Positions 40,789 to 51,533 are shown, numbered from the stretch's first letter. The stretch: 64,000 nt of DNA from Lacticaseibacillus hegangensis (GCF_003946465.1 NZ_RHOL01000006.1:39649-103648); one strand, 5' to 3'. Numbers and translations: made by a program. Notes: generated from the sequence alone by a model not told the origin.

Positions 40789-41478
40789 GTGACGGAAAAA
40801 CCAGTCAAAGAAGCCGAAGCAGTCGAGGAAGTCGTTGACGTCGACGCCTTGCTGGGCAAGCTCTCGAAGAAAAATGACGAGTACGTGTTCAAGCTGCGCC
40901 GGATCCTGACCGATCACCAGTGGTCGGAAGAACGCCAAAAAACCGTGCTGCAGGAAATGCTGCCGGAAATTATCACGGCCCAGCACCAGGGTAAGCCGGC
41001 CACCCAGCTTTACGGCCCGGTCACGGAAAAGGCGAACAGCCTGATCCACCGACCGAAGAAACGCAAGAAGGTGCCATTTTGGCTGAACGGGCTGGACTTG
41101 ATGTTTCTTTTTTCCAGCATGTTCGGTTTAGTGTACGGGGTCATGGGGTACTTCAATCGCAACAAGCCGCAGGTCGCCAGCGGTAACGGGCTGCTGTCGC
41201 TGCTGCTGATGGCCGCCGTCGCCGGCTTTGCCTTTGCCTACTACAATGAGTGGAGCACCAAGAAAAAGGCGGACCGGCGCAAGACTTGGCAGGTCATGGT
41301 GATGATGGTCATGGTCATCCTGGTGGGCTCTTGGGCTGCCGGGGCGGTCGGCATGATCAAGTCGCCCATCACGTCCCCGATGCAGTGGCCGGTTTACCTG
41401 GTCGTGGCCGTGGTCACGTACGGTATTCACTACCTGCTCAAGCGGCGCTACCACCTGCGTGGGTTGATGGCCCAATAA
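40789..41478 (+). CDS. DUF1129-family membrane protein
   Basis: A 229-residue protein with a soluble, charged N-terminus (about 1-95) and four likely membrane helices: LMFLFSSMFGLVYGVMGYF, LLSLLLMAAVAGFAFAYY, VMVMMVMVILVGSWAAGAVG and VYLVVAVVTYGIHYLL. The family is characteristic of Lactobacillales and usually follows ychF. Start is GTG after TAGGGGGAAC. Function is unknown. Confidence 0.85.
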   Translation: MTEKPVKEAEAVEEVVDVDALLGKLSKKNDEYVFKLRRILTDHQWSEERQKTVLQEMLPEIITAQHQGKPATQLYGPVTEKANSLIHRPKKRKKVPFWLNGLDLMFLFSSMFGLVYGVMGYFNRNKPQVASGNGLLSLLLMAAVAGFAFAYYNEWSTKKKADRRKTWQVMVMMVMVILVGSWAAGAVGMIKSPITSPMQWPVYLVVAVVTYGIHYLLKRRYHLRGLMAQ

Positions 41479-41587
41479 GCCGAACTTTTGGCCACCTTGG
41501 GTCACATAAGTCTTGAATATAACGAACGATTTATTTTAACTTGGGGTAATTGAACCGAATCATTCGGAGCTAGCTCTTGAAAAATGA

Positions 41588-43198
<1,611 letters not shown>

Positions 43199-43216
43199 AC
43201 TGATTCGACCGCTTTT

Positions 43217-43256
43217 CGGCCCCGATGCAAGCAGCCCGCTTGCACCGGGGCTTTTT
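43217..43256 (+). terminator. Terminator of guaB
   Basis: GCCCCG with TGCAAGC, and GCTTGCA with CGGGGC, form a stem followed by five T. Confidence 0.88.
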
Positions 43257-43319
43257 GCGGCCACTTCCTTAAGAATTTCCAGCTCCTGGCCAAAGGCGTA
43301 AGCAGGCTTGCAGTCCTTT

Positions 43320-43328
43320 TGGTACAAT
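43320..43328 (+). promoter_or_regulatory. Extended -10 promoter upstream of the two-component system
   Basis: TGGTACAAT is an extended -10. If used, the transcript has a leader of about 265 bases that contains palindrome copy E. Confidence 0.45.
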
Positions 43329-43478
43329 GAAGGCGGACTGAAGACTTTTCTGCAAATGGTAGTCGGTCAATCGTGTCCATTTAGCGGCGGTGAAGGGGCG
43401 CCTTTGCAGCCTTAGTCGCGCTCGGACTAAAACCGCCCCGCTTCACAAGCTTATCCTAGTCGCGCTCCGGCGGGCAAC

Positions 43479-43555
43479 GCCCGAGCATCTAGCTACGCCA
43501 CAGGCCTCGCCGCCAAAAGCCGCGGCAATGCCTGTGTCTAGGCTAGCTGTCGGGC
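43479..43555. repeat. Dispersed nested palindrome, copy E
   Basis: The left end is GCCCGAGCATCTAGCTACGC and the right end CTAGGCTAGCTGTCGGGC. The inner arms ACAGGC and CGGC are mirrored by GCCGCGGCAATGCCTGT. CCTTCGCAGCCTT follows. It matches copy B closely except for the inserted hairpin of that copy. A related GCAGCCTTAGTCGCGCTC block precedes it. The 402-base gap between guaB and the response regulator otherwise holds only the guaB terminator and an extended -10. Confidence 0.82.
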
Positions 43556-43600
43556 TAAAACCGCCCGCCTTCGCAGCCTTATTTAAAAGGAGCCCTAAAA

Positions 43601-44287
43601 ATGAAAATTCTCATTGTGGATGACGACAAGGAAATTGTTGAACTCCTCAGCATTTACGTCAAAAATGAACATTACGAACCAATTGAAGCATACAGCGGCA
43701 AAGAGGCCATCACGAAGCTGGCCACGAATCCCGACATTGCGCTGATGATCCTCGACATCATGATGCCGAACATGTCCGGCATCGATGTGGTCAAGCAGGT
43801 GCGCAAGGACTCGCAGATTCCCATCATTATCGTGTCAGCCAAAACTGGCGACATGGATAAGATCCAGGGCCTGATCACCGGCGCAGACGATTACGTCACC
43901 AAGCCGTTCAACCCGCTGGAAGTCATGGCGCGGGTCAAGAGCCTGCTGCGCCGCTCCACCAACAACGTTACCAACACCGAGCCGGACAAGCTCGAGGTCG
44001 GGCCGCTCACCATCATGAAGGACAGCCACGAAGTCACCACGCTGACCGGCAAGCAGATCCAGTTGACGGCGCTTGAGTTCGGCATTTTGTACTTGCTGGC
44101 CAGTCACCCCAACCGGGTCTTTTCTGCCGATGAGATTTTCGAGCGGGTCTGGCAGCAGGAGTCGATCGTGTCGGCCAAAACCGTCATGGTCCATGTGTCG
44201 CACCTGCGTGACAAGATCGAAGAGGCCACCGGCGGCGAAAAGGTGATCGAAACCGTCTGGGGTGTCGGCTACAAAGTCGAGGCCTAA
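43601..44287 (+). CDS. OmpR-family response regulator, VanR-like
   Basis: A 228-residue regulator with a receiver domain (1-120; acidic pocket VDDDKE, phosphorylated Asp52 in LDIMMP, Lys in TKPFNPLEV near 103) and a winged helix (about 130-228; LTALEFGILYLLASHPNRVF and KTVMVHVSHLRDKIEEAT). Spacing and sequence of DYVTKPFNPLEVMARVKSLL resemble VanR-type regulators. ATG follows AAAAGGAGCCC. The cognate kinase starts two bases after its stop, then dacA. Confidence 0.93.
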   Translation: MKILIVDDDKEIVELLSIYVKNEHYEPIEAYSGKEAITKLATNPDIALMILDIMMPNMSGIDVVKQVRKDSQIPIIIVSAKTGDMDKIQGLITGADDYVTKPFNPLEVMARVKSLLRRSTNNVTNTEPDKLEVGPLTIMKDSHEVTTLTGKQIQLTALEFGILYLLASHPNRVFSADEIFERVWQQESIVSAKTVMVHVSHLRDKIEEATGGEKVIETVWGVGYKVEA

Positions 44288-44289
44288 GC

Positions 44290-45462
44290 ATGGGAGAAAA
44301 AGTCCGCCTGACCGGCAAGGAGAAATCCGAGCTCTGGTTTGAAGGGGTCGTCACTGTCGTGCTGCTTTTGATGCTCAACTTTGCCCTATTCGTCCTGCTC
44401 AAGGAGCTGGTGGATCTCAGCCAGCAGCTGCAGGATTCGATTTGGAGCGTCAAAAACGTGCTGACGTTCGGCCAGGACAAGCAGCACCTGTGGTCCTGGC
44501 GCAGCGTCTTCATGGTTGCCATGGCGGTGCTCGATGTGATTGTCGTGTACTGGCGCCTGATTCACCGTTACCGCCAGATCCAGATGCGCCACGTCATTCG
44601 CGAACTGCATTACATCGCCGATGGTCACCTGGATCACCGCATTCAGTTCAGTGTCAACACCGACCTGCAAAAGGTGATCAACTCGATCAACGCGCTGGTC
44701 GACTCTACCGTTAACTCGATGGAAGAAGAACGGCGGATCGAAAGCAGCAAGGACGAGCTGATCACCAACGTGTCCCACGACATTCGCACGCCGCTGACCT
44801 CGATCATCGGCTACCTTGGGCTGATCGAGGACAAGCAGTACAAGAGCGATGAGGAGCTGGTCAAGTACACGCACACCGCGTACCTAAAGGCCAAGCAGAT
44901 GAAGGTGCTGGTCGAGGACCTGTTTGAGTACACGAAGGTTCGCCAGACCACCACGCCCCTGAACCCGGTGAAGTTCGATATGCTGGCGATGCTGGAACAG
45001 CTGGCCGCCAGTTTTGAGCTGGAAGGGCAAAAGCACCACCTGCGCTTTGTGGTGTCCGGCCGTCCGAATCCGCTGATGATGGAAGCCGACACCGAAAAGC
45101 TCGGCCGGGTCTTCAACAACCTGATCGCCAACGCCTTGAAGTACGGCAAAGGTGCTCACCACATTTTCCTGACGGCCGAGGCCGTGGGCTCTGAAGTGGT
45201 AATCAAGGTGCAAAACGACGGGGAGCAGATCCCTAACGATTCACTCAGCAAGCTGTTCGACCGCTTTTATCGGGTCGAGGGCTCGCGCAACCAGGAAACT
45301 GGCGGCACCGGGCTGGGCCTGGCGATCGCGCAAAGCATCGTCACTCTGCACGGCGGCTACATCTACGCCGACTCGACGCCTGAGCTGACCAGTTTTGTGA
45401 TTCACCTGCCGCGCACCTTGGGGCAGACGCTCAAGCCTGACCAGAAAATCAAAAACGAATAA
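44290..45462 (+). CDS. Sensor histidine kinase, VanS-like
   Basis: A 390-residue membrane kinase. Two membrane helices (about 18-37, VVTVVLLLMLNFALFVLL, and 74-90, VFMVAMAVLDVIVVYW) flank a short outer loop of about 35 residues. The cytoplasmic part has a HAMP-like linker and the H box NVSHDIRTPLTSIIGYLG near 162, the N box FNNLIANALKYG near 278 and the G boxes near 320-345 (GGTGLGLAIAQ). It presumably phosphorylates the preceding regulator. The short outer loop suggests sensing at or in the membrane, perhaps of lipid II or drug. Confidence 0.92.
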   Translation: MGEKVRLTGKEKSELWFEGVVTVVLLLMLNFALFVLLKELVDLSQQLQDSIWSVKNVLTFGQDKQHLWSWRSVFMVAMAVLDVIVVYWRLIHRYRQIQMRHVIRELHYIADGHLDHRIQFSVNTDLQKVINSINALVDSTVNSMEEERRIESSKDELITNVSHDIRTPLTSIIGYLGLIEDKQYKSDEELVKYTHTAYLKAKQMKVLVEDLFEYTKVRQTTTPLNPVKFDMLAMLEQLAASFELEGQKHHLRFVVSGRPNPLMMEADTEKLGRVFNNLIANALKYGKGAHHIFLTAEAVGSEVVIKVQNDGEQIPNDSLSKLFDRFYRVEGSRNQETGGTGLGLAIAQSIVTLHGGYIYADSTPELTSFVIHLPRTLGQTLKPDQKIKNE

Positions 45463-45476
45463 TGAGGAGTTTAACA

Positions 45477-46772
45477 ATGAAAAAACTTTGGCGCGGCCTA
45501 GTCGTTTTGGTCGCAAGTCTTTCTGTGTGGGCCGCGGCGGCCCCAACCAGTGTGGCGGCAGCGACTAACGTTGACGTTGACGCAAAAGCGGCCCTCGCCG
45601 TGGACGCCGAATCCGGGCAGATCCTGTACCAGAAAAACGCCGACCAGGTGCTGCCGATCGCGTCGATGACCAAGATGATCTCGCTGTACCTGGTGCTGCA
45701 GGCGATCCATGACGGCAAGCTGAAGTGGACGGACACGATTTCCCCGGACAACGCGATTTACACGCTGGCCAAGGACACGAGCCTGTCCGGGGTGCCGCTG
45801 GAGCCTGAAAACAAGTACAGCGTTAAGGAGCTTTACCAGGCCAGCGTGATCTACTCGGCCAACGACGCGATGATGCTGTTGGCCAACGCGGTGGCGGGCT
45901 CGCAGGAAGCGTTTGTGACGAAGATGACCAGCCTGCTCAACGGCTGGGGCATTAACGACGCCAAGATCGTCAACGTGACCGGGCTGAACAATTCGGAGCT
46001 GAAAACGGACCGCGTCCCAGGCACGCCCGCGAATGCGGAAAACGAAATGTCAGCCAAAGATATGGCCATTGTCGCCAAGCACTTGCTGAACGACTACCCG
46101 GAGATCCTGGACACGACGAAAATTACGAGCATGACCTTCCGGCCGGGCACCAGCGACGCCACCAAGATGGATAACTACGACTGGATGCTGAAGGGCTTGG
46201 TTTCCGCGCAAAAGGACCTGCCGGTTGACGGGCTGAAAACTGGGACCACTGACCTGGCGGGGAACTGCTTCACCGGCACGGCCAAAAAGAACGGGTTTCG
46301 GGTCATCACCGTGGTTCTGAACGCCGGCGGCACAGCCCAGACGCGGCGCTTTGACCAAACGGCCAAGCTGATGCGCGCCGTGTTTGCCGATTGGCAGCCG
46401 CTGACTGCGACGGTCAAGGGCCAGACCGTCACCGGCCACAAGCGTCTGGCGGTCGACAAGGGGAAGCAGACCAAGGTGGCGCTTGAAGCCGCCGAAAACG
46501 TCTCGGTGCTGGTGCCGACCAGCGCCTCTGCCAAGGACCTGACTTACCACTACACACCGGCCAAGGGCTTTGCCAAGCAGGCGGAAGCCCCGGTCAAAAA
46601 AGGCACCACGGTCGGGCAGCTGACTGTTGACGCCAAAGACGAGAAGCTGAGTTACCTAGGAAACGCAGCCGGCAATCAAACCAAGCTGGTCACGGCCACT
46701 AATGTCGAAAAGGCCAACTTCTTCACGCTGCTGTTTCGGGGCATCGGGGAATTTTTCAGTCATTTGTTTTAA
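45477..46772 (+). CDS. dacA: D-alanyl-D-alanine carboxypeptidase (serine type)
   Basis: Secreted, membrane-tethered penicillin-binding protein of 431 residues that removes the terminal D-Ala from stem peptides. A signal peptide ends near residue 29 (SVAAATNV). The active site has Ser63-x-x-Lys66 in IASMTK, SAN in VIYSANDAMM near 127, and KTG in DGLKTGTTD near 260. The C-terminal beta domain and a final amphipathic helix (FFTLLFRGIGEFFSHLF) that binds the membrane are present. ATG at 45477 follows TGAGGAGTTT, 14 bases after the kinase gene, so the three genes form one operon. Confidence 0.95.
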   Translation: MKKLWRGLVVLVASLSVWAAAAPTSVAAATNVDVDAKAALAVDAESGQILYQKNADQVLPIASMTKMISLYLVLQAIHDGKLKWTDTISPDNAIYTLAKDTSLSGVPLEPENKYSVKELYQASVIYSANDAMMLLANAVAGSQEAFVTKMTSLLNGWGINDAKIVNVTGLNNSELKTDRVPGTPANAENEMSAKDMAIVAKHLLNDYPEILDTTKITSMTFRPGTSDATKMDNYDWMLKGLVSAQKDLPVDGLKTGTTDLAGNCFTGTAKKNGFRVITVVLNAGGTAQTRRFDQTAKLMRAVFADWQPLTATVKGQTVTGHKRLAVDKGKQTKVALEAAENVSVLVPTSASAKDLTYHYTPAKGFAKQAEAPVKKGTTVGQLTVDAKDEKLSYLGNAAGNQTKLVTATNVEKANFFTLLFRGIGEFFSHLF

Positions 46773-46810
46773 CGACGACGCCAATCAACGCCTAGTTGGG
46801 AGGCATATTC

Positions 46811-47272
46811 ATGGTTCAGTATCACAAAATCACAGAAGACGGAATGAAGACGCTCAAGGCGGAAAAGGTGTTGCTTCAGGCAGAGCGGCCGCACAAGATC
46901 AAGGCGTTGGCCGAGGCCCGCGCTTTGGGCGACCTGTCGGAGAACGCCGAGTACAGTGCGGCAAAGTATGAGCTGCACCACCTGGAAGGGCGGCTGCGGT
47001 ACCTGGACAAAGTCATCCGCTACGGCCAGGTCGTGTCCGCGGATCCCAAGCCGATCGCCGATTTGGGGAAAAGCGTGACGCTGCGCTTTGACGATGACGA
47101 AGACGTGACCACGTTCCACTTGGTCGGGCCGCATGAGGCGGCGATGAAGCCGGGCAATCTGGCCATCAACTCGCCGCTGGGCCGCGCGTTAAACGGCCGC
47201 AAGGTGGGCGACACCGTGACCGTGAACGCCCCGAGCGGCGCCTACCAGGTCACCGTCGTCAAGCTGGCCTGA
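46811..47272 (+). CDS. greA: Transcription elongation factor GreA-type
   Basis: A 153-residue Gre factor that helps backtracked RNA polymerase cleave its transcript. The N-terminal coiled coil includes KITEDGMKTLKAEK and the acidic tip GDLSENAEYSAAKYE near residue 43. The C-terminal domain has SPLGRALNGRKVGDTV near residue 121. ATG at 46811 follows TGGGAGGCAT. No terminator separates it from dacA. A second GreA may exist elsewhere, as in many lactobacilli. Confidence 0.92.
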   Translation: MVQYHKITEDGMKTLKAEKVLLQAERPHKIKALAEARALGDLSENAEYSAAKYELHHLEGRLRYLDKVIRYGQVVSADPKPIADLGKSVTLRFDDDEDVTTFHLVGPHEAAMKPGNLAINSPLGRALNGRKVGDTVTVNAPSGAYQVTVVKLA

Positions 47273-47275
47273 GCC

Positions 47276-47286
47276 TATGCTATAAT
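47276..47286 (+). promoter_or_regulatory. Extended -10 promoter of murE
   Basis: TGCTATAAT is a perfect extended -10, about 32 bases before murE. The -35 is weak. Confidence 0.58.
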
Positions 47287-47317
47287 TGCTCGTGAACAAA
47301 CACAGAGGAGTCTAAAC

Positions 47318-48871
47318 ATGGCACTTTCATTGCACGCATGCATCTTGCTCTTAAAGGAGCACCACCTGCTGAAAAGCAGCGCGGTTCAAAGCGACCTGGA
47401 CACGGACATGTCCGGCATCGCGTACGATTCCCGCAAGGTTTCCGGCCCGACGCTGTTCTTTTGCAAGGGCACGCACTTCCGGCCGGTTTACCTGTCGATG
47501 GCCAAGGACAACGGCGCGACGACCTATGTCGCGGAAAAGCCGTACGTTGAAGGCAACGGCATGAACGCTTTGATTGTGGTCAACATCACCAAGGCGATGG
47601 CGATCCTGGCCGCGGCGTTTTACGATTTTCCGCAGGACGACCTATTTGTGGTCGCCTTCACCGGCACCAAGGGCAAAACCACCTCGGCGTACTTTGCCCG
47701 CGGCATTTTGGAGCAGGCCCACCCCAAGCACGTGGCCCTGTTTTCGACTATTGACACCATCGTGGGGCCCAATCCGGATCAGCGCTTCAAGTCCGATCTG
47801 ACCACCCCGGAATCCGTCGACCTGTTCCGCAACATGCGCGCGGCCGTCGACAACGGCATGACCCACCTGGTGATGGAAGTGTCCAGCCAGGCCTACCTGC
47901 GCAACCGCGTGTTTGGGCTGAGCTACGACGTGGGCTTTTTCCTCAACATCACGCCGGATCACATCGGCCCCAACGAACACCCGAACTTTGCCAACTACCT
48001 GCACAACAAGCTGCAGCTGCTGGTGAACTCGCGCCAGGTCGTGATCAATGCCGAAACCGAGCATTTTGATGAGGTATACGCGGCGGCTACCACCACCACG
48101 TACCCCGATTCGATTTACCTGTTTGCCAGTGCCGACTTCAAGCCCAAGCGTGATGACATTCGCATCGATTTTCGCTTCGACAGCAAGGCGCTGAGCACGA
48201 CGCGCAGCCAGTTTCAGCTGGTGCCAGTGACCGACAAGGCCGCGGCGCTCAATGTGTCAGGTAAGTACACGCTGAAGCTGATCGGCGACTTCAATGAAAG
48301 CAACGCCACGGCCGCCATCATCGGCGCCGGCCTGGCCGGTGTTGACGGCGCCAAGGCGATCCCTGGCATCGAAAATGTCACGATCCCCGGCCGCATGGAG
48401 CACATCGAAGTGCCCGGGCACGGCGTGGTGTACGTGGATTACGCGCACAACTACGGCGGCATGAAGGCGCTGCTGCACTTTCTGAAGGTCGAGTACCACG
48501 ATCCGCGCATGCACGTGGTTCTCGGCGCCCCCGGCGACAAGGGCGTTTCGCGCCGGCCGGGGTTTGCCAAGGTGCTCAGCGAGTACGCGACGACGGCATA
48601 CCTGACCACCGACGATCCGGGCTTTGAAGATCCGGCCAAGATTTGTGCCGAAATCGATTCCGGCATCGACCACGATAAGGTCACCGTGCACACCGTGCTG
48701 GATCGCCACGAAGCGATCGAGTCGGCCATCAAAGAAAGCGGCCCAGACGATGTCGTGATCGTTGCGGCCAAGGGCGCGGACCCCTACCAGAAGGTCCGAG
48801 GCGTCAACACCCCGTGGCCAACCGACATGGTCGTGGTCAAGGACGTGGCCGCAAAGCTCGCGGCCAAGTGA
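47318..48871 (+). CDS. murE: UDP-N-acetylmuramyl-tripeptide synthetase
   Basis: Mur ligase of 517 residues adding the third amino acid of the peptidoglycan stem with ATP. The P-loop is AFTGTKGKTTSAYF near residue 112. EVSSQAYLRNRVFGLSYD near 188 and NITPDHIGPNEHPNFANY near 211 follow. The substrate motif is TTDDPGFEDP near 428; the meso-DAP signature DNPR is absent, so L-lysine is the likely substrate. ATG follows AGAGGAGTC. The extended -10 lies right after greA. Confidence 0.92.
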   Translation: MALSLHACILLLKEHHLLKSSAVQSDLDTDMSGIAYDSRKVSGPTLFFCKGTHFRPVYLSMAKDNGATTYVAEKPYVEGNGMNALIVVNITKAMAILAAAFYDFPQDDLFVVAFTGTKGKTTSAYFARGILEQAHPKHVALFSTIDTIVGPNPDQRFKSDLTTPESVDLFRNMRAAVDNGMTHLVMEVSSQAYLRNRVFGLSYDVGFFLNITPDHIGPNEHPNFANYLHNKLQLLVNSRQVVINAETEHFDEVYAAATTTTYPDSIYLFASADFKPKRDDIRIDFRFDSKALSTTRSQFQLVPVTDKAAALNVSGKYTLKLIGDFNESNATAAIIGAGLAGVDGAKAIPGIENVTIPGRMEHIEVPGHGVVYVDYAHNYGGMKALLHFLKVEYHDPRMHVVLGAPGDKGVSRRPGFAKVLSEYATTAYLTTDDPGFEDPAKICAEIDSGIDHDKVTVHTVLDRHEAIESAIKESGPDDVVIVAAKGADPYQKVRGVNTPWPTDMVVVKDVAAKLAAK

Positions 48872-48891
48872 CGCAGGCTTGTGGCAAAATC

Positions 48892-48935
48892 AAAACGCGA
48901 CCCTTTTCGCACTGAGGCGAAAGGGTCGCGTTTTT
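48892..48935. terminator. Bidirectional terminator
   Basis: AACGCGACCCTTTTCGC and GCGAAAGGGTCGCGTT form a nearly perfect stem between the convergent murE and metC. Confidence 0.9.
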
Positions 48936-48951
48936 GCGTGGCTGAACAATC

Positions 48952-50094
48952 CTACTGGCACTTGGCGAGGGCCTGCGCCAAGTCGGTGATCAGGTCGCTT
49001 GGGTCTTCCAGCCCCACCGAGTAACGCAACAGGCCCGGCGTGATACCGGTTTTGGCGCGCTCTTCGGGACTCATTTCGGCGTGGCTCATCTTCGGCGGGT
49101 AAGACAAAATACTTTCCGCGCCGCCGAGTGACACGGAGAACTCAGGCAGCTGGCAGGTTTCCGCGACGATGCGGGCGTTGGCCTCGCTGCCGACGTCAAA
49201 GCTTAGCACCGCGCCGCCGCTAAGGGCCTGCTTTTGCTGGATGGCGTACCCCGGGTCTTCAGGCAGGCCCGGGTAGCACACCCGCGTCACTGCCGGCTGC
49301 TTGGCCAGCCAGGCCGCGATGGATAAGGCACTGGCACTTGAGCGCTGCATGCGCACGTCCAAGGTCTTGATCCCGCGCAGCAAAAGCCAGGTATCGGTGA
49401 CGCCCAGCGTAGCGCCAAACGCGTTTTGCATGAAGTAAATGCGGTCGGCCAGGGCCTGGTCGTTGGTCACTGCGGCGCCGGCGATGATGTCGGAGTGGCC
49501 GGCCAAGAATTTGGTCGCCGAGTGGACCACAATGTCGGCGCCCAAGGCCAGCGGCTTTTGCAGCAAAGGGGACATGAAGGTGTTGTCGGCGATAGTGAGC
49601 AGGCCATGCGCCTTGGCCAGTTGAGCGACGGCCGCGATGTCGGTGACCTTCAACACCGGGTTGGACGGCGTCTCGATGTAAATGGCCTTGGTGTTCGGCT
49701 GAATCGCGGCTTCAATGGCGGAAAGGTCGGTGGGATCGACGAACGTGTGGGTGATGCCGAAGCGGCTCAGCACGTCTTCGAGAAGCCGAAACGTCCCGCC
49801 ATACACGAACTTGGAGACCAGCAGGTGATCGCCTTGAGAAAAAATCTGCAGCACACTGCCAATCGCGGCCATGCCGGAGGCGAACAGGAAGCCGTGCGCA
49901 CCGCCTTCCAGGGCGGCGACGGCGGCCTCGCCGGCCTTGCGGGTCGGGTTGCCAGAGCGCGAGTAATCGAACTCGCCAAACTGGTCAAAATCCGGCTGAT
50001 TGAAGGTTGAGCTGAGCTGGATCGGGACGTTAACGGCGCCGCTGACCGGATCAGCGACGGTGGTGACTTTAATGATCTTAGTGGCGTCTTTCAT
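48952..50094 (-). CDS. metC: Cystathionine beta-lyase, MetC type
   Basis: PLP enzyme of 380 residues of the Cys/Met metabolism family. The residues at the active site are YSRSGNPTR near 44, ETPSNPVLKVTD near 141 and the PLP Lys in VVHSATKFLAGHSD near 193. Alignment by eye to B. subtilis MetC is close (PIQ..STF, ASGMAAI, FGATLGV). It should convert cystathionine to homocysteine. Start lies one base after the stop of the upstream gene and follows AAGGAGGCTTAGC. Cystathionine gamma-lyase remains an alternative. Confidence 0.85.
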   Translation of the reverse strand: MKDATKIIKVTTVADPVSGAVNVPIQLSSTFNQPDFDQFGEFDYSRSGNPTRKAGEAAVAALEGGAHGFLFASGMAAIGSVLQIFSQGDHLLVSKFVYGGTFRLLEDVLSRFGITHTFVDPTDLSAIEAAIQPNTKAIYIETPSNPVLKVTDIAAVAQLAKAHGLLTIADNTFMSPLLQKPLALGADIVVHSATKFLAGHSDIIAGAAVTNDQALADRIYFMQNAFGATLGVTDTWLLLRGIKTLDVRMQRSSASALSIAAWLAKQPAVTRVCYPGLPEDPGYAIQQKQALSGGAVLSFDVGSEANARIVAETCQLPEFSVSLGGAESILSYPPKMSHAEMSPEERAKTGITPGLLRYSVGLEDPSDLITDLAQALAKCQ

Positions 50095-50095
50095 G

Positions 50096-51211
50096 CTAAG
50101 CCTCCTTGGCGCTGGCCAGCGCCTGGCGCAGGTCCGCGCTTAAATCAGCGACGTCTTCCAGCCCCACGGACACGCGGATCAGGTTCGGCGTGATGCCCAG
50201 GGCGCGGCGCTGGGCCACCGGCATGTCGTGATGGGTCTGCACATCGGGGATGGTGACCAGCGTCTCCACGGCGCCAAGGCTTTCGGCAAACGAACAGACC
50301 TTCAGGTGCTGCAAAAACGCGTTGACGTCATAGCCTTTTGCCAGGTAAAAGCTGATCATGCCCCCGACCCCGGCGTACAGCACGCGCGAAACAGCGGCGT
50401 CATTTTTCAGCACCTTCGCCAGTGCCTGAGCATTGGCGGTGTGGGCCTTCATCCGCACGTTCAGGGTTTTCAGCGAGCGGATGAGCAGCCACGCGTCGAA
50501 TGGGTCAAGGGTCTGGCCGGTGGTGGTGAGCTGGTCGCGCAAGGCGGTTTCCTGTGCGGCCGTCGAAGTGATCACGGCGCCGGCCAGCAAATCGTTGTGC
50601 CCGGAGAGATACTTGGTGGCGGAGTGCACCACCAGATCCGCGCCTTCAGTCAGCGGCTGCTGGTAAACGGGGGTGAGGAAAGTGTTGTCCACGACGACGA
50701 GGATGTCGGGGCGCTTCTCGTGCACGGCGGAGGTGACGGCCTTGATGTCGATAATTTTCATGGTGGGGTTCGACGGCGTTTCAAGCCAGATCAGGCGGGT
50801 GTTCGGCTTGATTTTGGCAAGCAGGTCGGCCACGGTCTGGCCGTTCCAGGTGTCGTAGTCGATTTGGTACTTGGCCTTGCGCACGTCAAAATAGCGAAAC
50901 GAGCCGCCGTACAGATCGTCGGAGGCCAGAAAGTGGTCACCGGTTTGCGTGAACGTGGAAAAGACCAGGTCGATGGCGGCCATGCCGGACGAGACGGCCA
51001 GCGCCGAATGGCCGTGCTCAATGGCGGCCAGCTGCTGCTCGAGCAGGGTTCGCGTCGGGGTGGCCAAGCGCGCGTAGTCATAGCCGGTCGACTGGCCGAG
51101 GCCAGGGTGCCGGTACGCGGTGGAGAAGTAAAGCGGCGGGACGATCGCACCGGTGTGCTGGTCGTCAGTGCCGTTGGTGCCTTGAATTAATTGTGTCGCT
51201 AATTTTGTCAT
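50096..51211 (-). CDS. metI: Cystathionine gamma-synthase / O-acylhomoserine thiolyase, MetI type
   Basis: PLP enzyme of 371 residues. PPLYFSTAYRHPGLGQSTGY near residue 25 and YARLATPTRTLLEQQ near 47 are very like B. subtilis MetI. WLETPSNPTMKIID lies near 142, and the PLP Lys in VVHSATKYLSGHNDLLAGAV near 196. It joins an acylated homoserine with cysteine or sulfide. ATG at 51211 follows TTGGAGGC; the frame runs upstream through the T-box leader and was cut. The MetI-MetC order is as in B. subtilis. Confidence 0.87.
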   Translation of the reverse strand: MTKLATQLIQGTNGTDDQHTGAIVPPLYFSTAYRHPGLGQSTGYDYARLATPTRTLLEQQLAAIEHGHSALAVSSGMAAIDLVFSTFTQTGDHFLASDDLYGGSFRYFDVRKAKYQIDYDTWNGQTVADLLAKIKPNTRLIWLETPSNPTMKIIDIKAVTSAVHEKRPDILVVVDNTFLTPVYQQPLTEGADLVVHSATKYLSGHNDLLAGAVITSTAAQETALRDQLTTTGQTLDPFDAWLLIRSLKTLNVRMKAHTANAQALAKVLKNDAAVSRVLYAGVGGMISFYLAKGYDVNAFLQHLKVCSFAESLGAVETLVTIPDVQTHHDMPVAQRRALGITPNLIRVSVGLEDVADLSADLRQALASAKEA

Positions 51212-51224
51212 AGAATGCCTCCAA

Positions 51225-51498
51225 AGTGTGGGCAGTCCACGCAAAAAGGCGCCTCGCAGAAAGTTCTGCGGGACGCCTTGGCGTGGTACCACCCGAATTT
51301 CGCCTTTTGTCACCAAAAGACGCTTACGCCGTACCGCAAAGCGAGACGGCTGCGCGCTAACGGGCGGACCCGGCCGCAGCTTGCGTAAGCTCACCGCGGC
51401 AACGTGTTCGAGACCATACTTCACTTGCCCTGCGCGACCGGCTTCCACCAGCGCCGGCTCTCTGAACGCGCGCATCAAGTTACTCATCTCGACTGATT
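51225..51498 (-). promoter_or_regulatory. T-box riboswitch, probably tRNA-Met specific
   Basis: The minus strand contains the invariant T-box GGGTGGTACCACG (plus 51281-51294). A strong terminator stem with five T (plus 51242-51280) follows. The upstream stem I has AGAGAGCCGG, GCTGGTGGAAGCCGG and a specifier-loop segment with ATG at plus 51415-51417. Uncharged tRNA-Met would favour the antiterminator and switch on metI-metC. The specifier assignment is by eye and agrees with the gene functions. Confidence 0.9.
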
Positions 51499-51504
51499 GA
51501 CCAA

Positions 51505-51533
51505 AGATTACCCCGATAATGAGAAAAGGTCAA
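51505..51533 (-). promoter_or_regulatory. Promoter of the T-box leader
   Basis: On the minus strand TTGACC, a 17-base spacer and TAATCT start the leader transcript about 290 bases before metI. Confidence 0.6.
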
